From CAZFNU01 sp964520445 (GTDB taxonomy: Bacteria > Patescibacteriota > Minisyncoccia > UBA6257 > JAKLIH01), in assembly GCA_964520445.1 (NCBI GenBank), contig CAZFNU010000023.1, forward strand, positions 1-11,916: a stretch of 11,916 nucleotides of DNA, in the 5' to 3' direction. Of the stretch, positions 6,785 to 11,916 are shown in pieces. The translations under genes and the position numbers were made by a program. The first letter of the stretch is position 1. Each line of letters begins with the position of its first letter. Under the pieces are notes generated by a model, which was not told the origin of the DNA, did not search any database, and worked only from the letters and a program-made list of their open reading frames with translations.

Positions 6785-7753
6785 TTATTTATCCCAGGTA
6801 TGATTATGTCCAAAATGTCCCCACATAGATAGTTCTTTGTATTGGGGTTTTCTTAAGTCTAATTCTTCGATTATGTTTTTGAGTATAAACCTATTAATTA
6901 ATTCCTGATTAATAGGAATTTCTTTATTGTCTGCTTTAATACTTAATTCTAAAGGTTCTGGTTTACCTATAACATAACAAACTTGGACTAGTACTTCTTG
7001 GGCTTTAGTTTTTTTAAGAGTTTCTACTGCTATATGTCGTGCCATTAAAGCACCAGACCTATCTACCTTGGTAGCATCTTTGCCGCTAAAGGCACCTCCA
7101 GCTACAGGAACTCTTGGACCGTAAGCATCAATAACTATTTTTCTTCCAGTTAATCCAGTATCAGCATCAAATCCACCCAGATTTCAATCCCCGGCTTCAT
7201 TAATTCAAAAATTAATTCCTTCTTCACTAATATTTTCTTTTTTTAATCAATCCAAAACTAGTTGTTTTAAAATGTCTTTGGAGACATTTTGAAAACTAGC
7301 TACAATATCAGTTATTCTTTTATTATTAACTGATACTTGAGTTTTACCATCATAGGGGTATTGGTTAAAAATAAACTGACATAAACTTCTTGATAATTTA
7401 TGTTCCAAAGGAATTAATTCTTCTGTCTCATTACAGGCATAACCAATCATAATACCTTGATCCCCAGCACCACCAATATCTACACCCTGAGATATTTGTG
7501 GTGATTGAGTTACGATATTTATTATAATCTCAAAAGAAGGATCATTTAATTCTTTTTTTATTATCTCTTTAATATCTAGTTTAGCACTAGAGGTTATTTC
7601 CCCCATGACTACTATTTTTTTATGCCCTCCTAGAGTTTCCACTGCTACTCTTGAATAGGGATCTTGTTTTAAACACTCATCTAAGATGGAATCTGATATG
7701 CGATCACAGATTTTATCTGGATGCATTGGGGACACACATTCGGCTGTATACAT
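6785..7753 (-). CDS. metK: S-adenosylmethionine synthetase
   Basis: Makes SAM from methionine and ATP. The 322-residue product shows HPDKICDRISD near the N-terminus, GGAGDQGIMIGYAC, DGKTQV, GLTGRKIIVDAYGP and GGAFSGKDATKVDRSGA, and a C-terminal WGHFGHNHTWDK. It is about 60 residues shorter than the E. coli enzyme (384) but keeps all these motifs. Three TGA codons (169, 183, 190) fall within 22 residues and are read as Trp. I chose the ATG at 7753 (MYTAECVSPMHPDK) over the ATG at 7795, because the latter lies within the riboswitch's terminator hairpin and adds residues absent from the family. A SAM-I riboswitch controls it. Confidence 0.96.
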
Positions 7754-7774
7754 AGTTTTTAATTTAAAATTTAT

Positions 7775-7806
7775 TAAATAAAATCCACTTTCCATAGGGA
7801 AAGTGG
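7775..7806 (-). terminator. Riboswitch terminator hairpin before metK
   Basis: A perfect 9-bp stem, CCACTTTCC (minus strand; arms at 7798-7806 and 7785-7793) with a 4-nt loop, followed by ATTTTATTTA. An alternative pairing exists: GGGAAAG at the 3' side of the aptamer can pair with CTTTCCC in the hairpin's first arm, which would form the antiterminator when SAM is low. Confidence 0.75.
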
Positions 7807-7833
7807 TTTACATACATAAATGTAATTGTCGAC

Positions 7834-7939
7834 CTTATCTTTCCCATATATATGGGACTAGATTTGGCACCTTACCTTTTTGATTAGGCAGGTTGTCGGT
7901 GGATCAACGGGCTAGTTCCCTTCCCACACTCTTAATAAG
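7834..7939 (-). promoter_or_regulatory. SAM-I (S-box) riboswitch aptamer
   Basis: On the minus strand the S-box landmarks are in order: CTTATTAAGAG (7929-7939), the GTGGGAAGGGAACTAGCCCG segment, GATCCACCGACAACC, GGTGCCAAATCTAGTCCC, and the closing GGGAAAGATAAG (P1 strand, CTTATT/GATAAG). It lies directly upstream of metK, the enzyme that makes its ligand. By the known mechanism, bound SAM would favour the terminator at 7785-7806 and switch metK off. Confidence 0.93.
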
Positions 7940-7949
7940 TTACGTATGT

Positions 7950-7977
7950 ATACTATCATATTTTTTTAAAAAGTCAA
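7950..7977 (-). promoter_or_regulatory. Candidate promoter of the metK riboswitch transcript
   Basis: -35 TTGACT (7972-7977), 16-nt spacer, -10 TAGTAT (7950-7955). The start would fall near 7943, just before the first aptamer helix. Confidence 0.6.
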
Positions 7978-7989
7978 GGAAATCGATAA

Positions 7990-8021
7990 ATTAAAAAAGA
8001 GGGCAATTTAATGCCCTCTTT
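7990..8021 (-). terminator. Intrinsic terminator of the 337-residue membrane-protein gene
   Basis: A 10-bp perfect stem (7996-8005 with 8012-8021, core GAGGGC) around a 6-nt loop, with a T-run on the minus side (TTTTTT). It lies 9 nt past the TAA stop. Confidence 0.85.
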
Positions 8022-8030
8022 AAAAAATGT

Positions 8031-9044
8031 TTAATGTTGGAGCGAACTAAAAAACGCATAGATAAAGAACCCGATAATAACGATTGCTATGATAGCAAGA
8101 ACAACCCACATCATTAGTAAAGAAATAAAAAAAGATCCTATAAGAATTAATAAGCCGAAAAATACTAATGACCCTAGTCCGTATCCTTTTTTTGCCAACT
8201 TGTAAATAGAAACTCCGGAAATAATTAAAGATAGAAGACCAACCCAAAAAATGAAACCAGCTACTATATCATACTTGTTAACTCCTTCGGCAAAAAGATC
8301 TATAACACCTTTTGTCATTGGCAATCGACAAAATAAGTCATATAACTGTACGTGTATCGGTTGAACGGAAAATAACTTGTTAAAAATCATTCCCCCTACA
8401 ATACTACCCCCTACACCAAAAAAAATAGTCAGACATACTGCATACAGAAATATAACTCCTGTATCTATAGAATCGCTGGCTCCACCTCCACCACCTTGAG
8501 ACTCTTGTTTTTCAACTGGTTTTCTGTTGTTTACATACACCTCTGGTTTTACTAATAAGTCTTCGATACCGGTTGGGATTTTATTGTCTGAATCTTGATC
8601 AGGATTATAAAGAAAAACTCTATCATTCTCAGGATTTTTAACTGCAGTTAATATTTCTCCATCAAATTCTTCATTAAGCCAATCAAAAAAATCTTTGATA
8701 GTAATTCTATATTGTTCTAGATCGTCTATTTTGTCCGATATCTTATTATTACCTAAGTCAAAAAAGAAAACAATCCTATAAGGATCGTTATTAAACTGGG
8801 CATAGGATTCAAAATATTTTTCTAATCTTCCCTTTCTCTGCCCACAACTAACTTTATAAAGATTGTCATATTCTCTAGTAAAGATTATCTTTTTCAAATG
8901 GCTCTCTGTGATATCGTTCCACCCCTGTTTTAAATCATAAATTATTTGTCCTACTGGTATATTCATACAACGTTCACAATACAAGACAAATCTACCCTTC
9001 ACCTCTTCGCCCCTAACAAGAAATACTATATCTCTCTCGCTCAT
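8031..9044 (-). CDS. Unknown protein, charged N-terminal half and four C-terminal membrane helices
   Basis: 337 residues, no family recognised. Residues 1-180 are soluble and charged, with Cys at 23, 26 (CERC) and 67 (VSCGQRKGR), which could bind a metal. A low-complexity linker QGGGGGAS sits at 183-190. Four membrane helices follow at about 196-222, 259-284, 290-311 and 313-333. There is no signal peptide, so the N-terminal half should stay on one face of the membrane. The gene has an excellent promoter, an AAGGAGGT ribosome site 6 nt before the ATG, and its own terminator. All four Trp codons are TGG and there is no TGA; elsewhere in the window I count about 34 TGA to 13 TGG. That, and the strong ribosome site, set it apart from its neighbours and may mean recent arrival, though selection for high expression is an alternative. 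Confidence 0.85.
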   Translation of the reverse strand: MSERDIVFLVRGEEVKGRFVLYCERCMNIPVGQIIYDLKQGWNDITESHLKKIIFTREYDNLYKVSCGQRKGRLEKYFESYAQFNNDPYRIVFFFDLGNNKISDKIDDLEQYRITIKDFFDWLNEEFDGEILTAVKNPENDRVFLYNPDQDSDNKIPTGIEDLLVKPEVYVNNRKPVEKQESQGGGGGASDSIDTGVIFLYAVCLTIFFGVGGSIVGGMIFNKLFSVQPIHVQLYDLFCRLPMTKGVIDLFAEGVNKYDIVAGFIFWVGLLSLIISGVSIYKLAKKGYGLGSLVFFGLLILIGSFFISLLMMWVVLAIIAIVIIGFFIYAFFSSLQH

Positions 9045-9050
9045 AAAAAC

Positions 9051-9058
9051 ACCTCCTT
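9051..9058 (-). promoter_or_regulatory. Strong Shine-Dalgarno site of the membrane-protein gene
   Basis: AAGGAGGT, 6 nt before the ATG at 9044: a full match to the usual 16S tail complement and the strongest in the window. It fixes the start. Confidence 0.85.
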
Positions 9059-9090
9059 TTAATTTTATTGAAATTTTAAAAAGCTATACT

Positions 9091-9118
9091 ATTATAGCAC
9101 ATTTTTTGAAAAAGTCAA
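9091..9118 (-). promoter_or_regulatory. Promoter of the 337-residue membrane-protein gene
   Basis: -35 TTGACT (9113-9118), 16-nt spacer, -10 TATAAT (9091-9096, exact) with TGC in front (extended -10). It begins right after the stop codon of the zinc-ribbon gene. Start near 9084, leaving a leader of about 40 nt. Confidence 0.85.
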
Positions 9119-9124
9119 GAAATT

Positions 9125-9466
9125 TTAAGTTTTTATTTTTCTTATTCTTTTTGTTACGGCATCTTGGTATAGTCTAAATGCTTTACGTTTTTCTTTCAAA
9201 TAGATATATGATGTTCCTAATGTTTCACCACATTTTCTACATTTTAGTAACGGAATGTTTTTTATATCTAAAGTCTGTAAATTGATTAATTTTTCAGGAG
9301 CGAATATTCTATCAAGATATAGACGCTTTAAACTACCTGGTCCATCTTTTTGATATACTAAAACAAGATCATTACATTTGTGACAATGGATATCTAAAAA
9401 TCTTGAATATCCTCCGCGAGCTGATTTATATTTATCTCTTTTTAATTTAAATTCTGATTTATGCAT
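9125..9466 (-). CDS. Small zinc-ribbon protein, unknown function
   Basis: 113 residues with two Cys pairs, C28-x2-C31 (CHKC) and C76-x2-C79 (CRKC), the spacing of a zinc ribbon. Between them lies VLVYQKDGPGSLKRLYLDRI, and after them YIYLKEKRKAFRL. I recall similar uncharacterised proteins in CPR genomes, but this is from memory. No TGA codon and no Trp. It follows dinD after 16 nt, so it may belong to the same transcript. No Shine-Dalgarno site. Confidence 0.75.
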   Translation of the reverse strand: MHKSEFKLKRDKYKSARGGYSRFLDIHCHKCNDLVLVYQKDGPGSLKRLYLDRIFAPEKLINLQTLDIKNIPLLKCRKCGETLGTSYIYLKEKRKAFRLYQDAVTKRIRKIKT

Positions 9467-9482
9467 ATTTTTAAATAGGGTA

Positions 9483-10325
9483 TTATTTTAATTTTTGAGT
9501 TGTCTTTGGCAATTTTTTACCTTCGGATTTTAATTTTCTTTCGATCTTTTTAACATCCTCTTCTCTCGGTAATCTTTCCGGGTAGATATCATTTTTAACT
9601 AACATATTTCTCATTTCACGGTTATTTTTAACATGTTCATCAGTAATACATTCCTCTCCAATCATAGCTTCATCTTTTTCCACATTAATCCTAGTAATTG
9701 TGCTAGCTAAATCTTTAGCTTTAATTGTAACTTCTGGTAAAAAATCAGCTAATGGTCTTTTTTCTGGCACCCCTAGTATTATTTTCATATCCTGGGTATT
9801 ATTACCGCCAAATAAAGCTTCGTCTCCCTTACTACGAATTCTAGCAAACCCCATATGGTCCACTCCTCGCTCAAACAAAACACCCGAAAGAATCCTTTCT
9901 GATAGAGATAGTTTTTCTCTATCTTGAATCCTCTCTCAGTCTAGTATTCTTTGTTGTACTATTTCTTGTTTACGTGTTTGGACTGCGAAATAACTCATAG
10001 CAAAAGCAATTTCGTCCTTCCTGGGGTCTCCATTTTGAGCTATTAAATAACAGGCGTAACGAGTCAACATAATGTCTAATACCTCCTTGCTAGCTCCTTT
10101 GGGCATTTCGATCGTTTTGTTGACGTCAACAAAATGATCATTTATATTTTGTTTAGCATTTTTACAGGCTATTTTAGCTTTTTCTACTGTCTTCTCGAAA
10201 TTTCTTCATTCTGTATAGCCTAATAATATTTGTAATTCTCGAGCGTATCAAAATTCGACTCCATCTTTTTCGTGAACGTAATCTTCAAAACTTTTATGTA
10301 AACGTACTATAATTTGCTTATCCAT
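9483..10325 (-). CDS. dinD: DNA-damage-inducible protein D (DinD)
   Basis: 280 residues matching the DinD family: FWYARELQILLGYTEWRNF at 25-43, DHFVDVNKTIEMPKG, RYACYLIAQNGDPRK, YFAVQTRKQE, then LFERGVDHMGFARIRSKGD and TIKAKDLA. In E. coli DinD is LexA-regulated and inhibits RecA filaments. Three TGA codons (26, 40, 130) are read as Trp, matching FWYAR and EWRNF in the family. A standard-code reading leaves only the last 131 residues. It comes 88 nt after the RhuM gene in the same direction, with LexA at the head, so SOS control is likely by context; no operator was found. Confidence 0.93.
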
Positions 10326-10354
10326 GTTTTAAATTTGTTTTTTATTATATGATG

Positions 10355-10383
10355 TTTATATTATAATTTTAAAAAATTAACAA
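10355..10383 (-). promoter_or_regulatory. Candidate promoter of dinD
   Basis: -35 TTGTTA (10378-10383), 17-nt spacer, -10 TATAAA (10355-10360), in the 88-nt gap between rhuM and dinD. The gap is very AT-rich, so the match is weak evidence. No clear LexA-type operator was seen. Confidence 0.4.
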
Positions 10384-10413
10384 TTTATATAACCGGCTTT
10401 ATAAATAACCTGT

Positions 10414-11457
10414 CTATCCTATTTCTTTTTCAGACTTTAATAATTTCGTCACTTCTTGATCAAAATCTGAAATATAATTCTCGTCCTGTATCAAACGATA
10501 TTTTTCATATTCCTTAAGTGCTAATGCTTCTGCAACTTCATGACTGATCTTGCCAGTATTTGTTAAAATATCATATTCGCTAAATTTAAGGAAGGCGTTA
10601 AGTTTTTCTGCCCAATCTTTCATGGTCATTACCTTGCCACGTGAGGCTTGTATTTCAGCATAGTCTAAATACATGTTTCCAATATTATTTAAGTGTTCTA
10701 GTTCTTTTTTATTTAAATAATTTTTGGCAATTATTGTATCACTGGGCATTATTTTACCTTTTGGAGAACGTCTTCAAGAAGTTAACCCCATTTTTTCTTT
10801 CTTGCTGTTTACTCTATCCGTAATAATCTCTGCTGCAGTTTGGCCAGTTATAGCAAAATGAAGTTTGTTTTGGACTGTAGCAAAAAATTGTTTACTTTCA
10901 AAAGCTTTTGGAGAATAGTCAATTGCTGTAGCATAAATATCGGTAATTTTTTGATAAATCATTCTTTCACTAGTACGAATGTCTTTAATTTCTTCATAAA
11001 GCTCTTCAAAATATCGAACACTGAAACGAGAGCCATATTTCATCCTGTTAACATCTAAAGCATACCCTTTATGGATATAGTTTTTTAAAATTCCTGTTGC
11101 TCATTGTCTGAATTGAGTACCCCGTTCAGAATTAACTCGATAACCAACGGCAATGATGACCTCTAGGGAATACATCCTTGATTTTCTCTTAATTTCTCTA
11201 CCTCCTTCATTTTGAACTACCGAGAATTCCTCGGTAGTTGACTTTTGGTCAACTTCCTTTTCCTTGTAGATATTTTTTAAATGGAGAGAGATGTTATCGG
11301 TTGAACAATCAAAAAGTTCCGCCATTTTCTTCTGTGTAAGCCATATATTTTCTTCTGAATAAAGAACTTCAATATTTACAGATCCGTCTGGTGATTGATA
11401 AAAAGCGATTTGATTGTCTGGTATTTTATTTGTTTTGTGTTGGGGTTGTTTATTCAT
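10414..11457 (-). CDS. rhuM: RhuM-family protein (virulence RhuM homologue)
   Basis: 347 residues with the RhuM signature throughout: IWLTQKKMAELFDCSTDN (helix-turn-helix like) near the N-terminus, FRQWATGILKNYI, ERMIYQKITDIYATAIDY, FFATVQNKLHFAITGQTA, AAEIITDR, MGLTSW, IAKNYLNKKELEHLN and MTMKDWAEKLNAFL. Two TGA codons, residues 119 (FRQW) and 228 (GLTSW), fall at conserved Trp positions of the family. Standard-code reading would break it into three fragments. The family occurs in pathogenicity islands and phage-like regions; its role is not established. It starts 4 nt after the lexA-like stop. Confidence 0.92.
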
Positions 11458-11461
11458 ATTG

Positions 11462-11916
11462 TTAATTTAATTGATTAAAATTAAAAACCTTATCAATCTT
11501 ACCACAGATAACTACAGTATCATCTGGGTGTAGGATAATAGGTTGATGATCTTTATTCTTTGATTTAGGTACTAATAAAACTGTACCATTAGGAGCTCTT
11601 TGGAATATCTTAATTGTAGCTAATCCATTAATTACAGCTACGACAATATCTCCATTTTCTGGTAAATCAATTTTTCTAACTAAAACCATATCTGAATCAT
11701 TAATTCCAGCTAAATTCATACTGTCTCCTATAGCTTTAACAAAGAAGTAATCCTTGGGTTTTCCTCTTAATCATTTTCTAGATATTTGAATATATTGTTC
11801 AATAATCCCATCAGCATAACTTAAAGCTTCTCCACAGTTAGCATTTCCTAATAAGGGGATATCACAAAAGGTAGTTTCTAGGGTTTGCATTAATTTGATT
11901 CCTCTTTTATCGTTTG
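11462..11916 (-). CDS. lexA: LexA-like repressor, C-terminal part (truncated by the window edge)
   Basis: The visible 151 residues are the S24 self-cleavage domain. The nucleophile Ser is in IGDSMNL and the partner Lys in GLATIKIF. The cleavage region reads LLGNANCGEALSY, so the bond would be Cys-Gly rather than the Ala-Gly of E. coli LexA; Cys-Gly is what UmuD uses. One TGA (in SRKWLRG) is read as Trp. The DNA-binding N-terminus is outside the window, so a phage CI-type or UmuD-like relative cannot be excluded. As the first gene before rhuM and dinD it would control them and itself after DNA damage. Confidence 0.88.

Noticed and set aside
7809..7950. An extra 7-bp outer helix of the riboswitch (TACATAC with GTATGTA)
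   Set aside because: The upstream arm overlaps the likely -10 box and falls before the expected transcript start, so it is probably not in the RNA.
1315..11916. Broken genes (pseudogenes) in most of the window, as a standard-code reading would suggest
   Set aside because: Every interruption is TGA, none is TAA, TAG or a frameshift, and the frame continues exactly through conserved motifs in all 13 genes.
1315..11916. UGA read as glycine (code 25), the known CPR recoding
   Set aside because: The sites align with conserved Trp (WNGP in pgk, FRQWAT in RhuM, FWYAR in DinD), and the DUF3307 paralogues exchange TGA with TGG.
1..11916. CRISPR arrays, tRNA genes, insertion sequences
   Set aside because: I looked for regularly spaced repeats, tRNA-like cloverleaf motifs and transposase signatures and saw none.

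Overview
This window looks like a chromosomal piece of a candidate-phyla-radiation (CPR, Patescibacteria) bacterium that reads UGA as tryptophan. The 16S rRNA at the left edge has CPR-like features, including a diverged 5' end. The proteins are short, tightly packed and AT-rich, and the phosphoglycerate kinase carries the FSVSHR motif typical of CPR. Read with the standard code, 13 of the 15 larger protein genes break at in-frame TGA codons. Read with TGA as Trp, each becomes one intact family member. By hand I count 34 such TGAs and no gene that ends in TGA (all stops are TAA or TAG). The known CPR recoding (Gracilibacteria/Absconditabacteria) is UGA to glycine; here the conserved residues at these sites are tryptophans.

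Layout: every protein gene is on the minus strand, so the window is read right to left. At the right edge is the C-terminal part of a LexA-like repressor, followed by a RhuM-family protein, DinD and a small zinc-ribbon protein; this resembles an SOS-linked operon. Next is a 337-residue unknown four-helix membrane protein with its own strong promoter, Shine-Dalgarno sequence and terminator. Then comes metK behind a SAM-I (S-box) riboswitch, followed by a run of SIMPL-domain protein, phosphoglycerate kinase and a DEDDh exonuclease. A perfect 30-bp palindrome separates these from an accessory cluster: an NlpC/P60-like hydrolase, a DUF3307 membrane protein, a DUF3850 protein and a DUF3800 protein. 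A second DUF3307 copy leads a ribonuclease HI gene. The last unit before the 16S rRNA is a tiny self-contained gene for a 30-residue, extremely basic peptide.

The only clear plus-strand transcript is a previously unrecognised (by me) small RNA at about 2298-2367. It has a near-consensus promoter, a three-way-junction fold with a GCAA tetraloop, and a T-tract ending.

Most protein genes have no visible Shine-Dalgarno sequence. The two that do (the basic peptide and the 337-residue membrane protein) also have the best promoters and contain no TGA codon. The strongest leads are the UGA-to-Trp code, the structured small RNA, the basic peptide gene and the unknown membrane protein.
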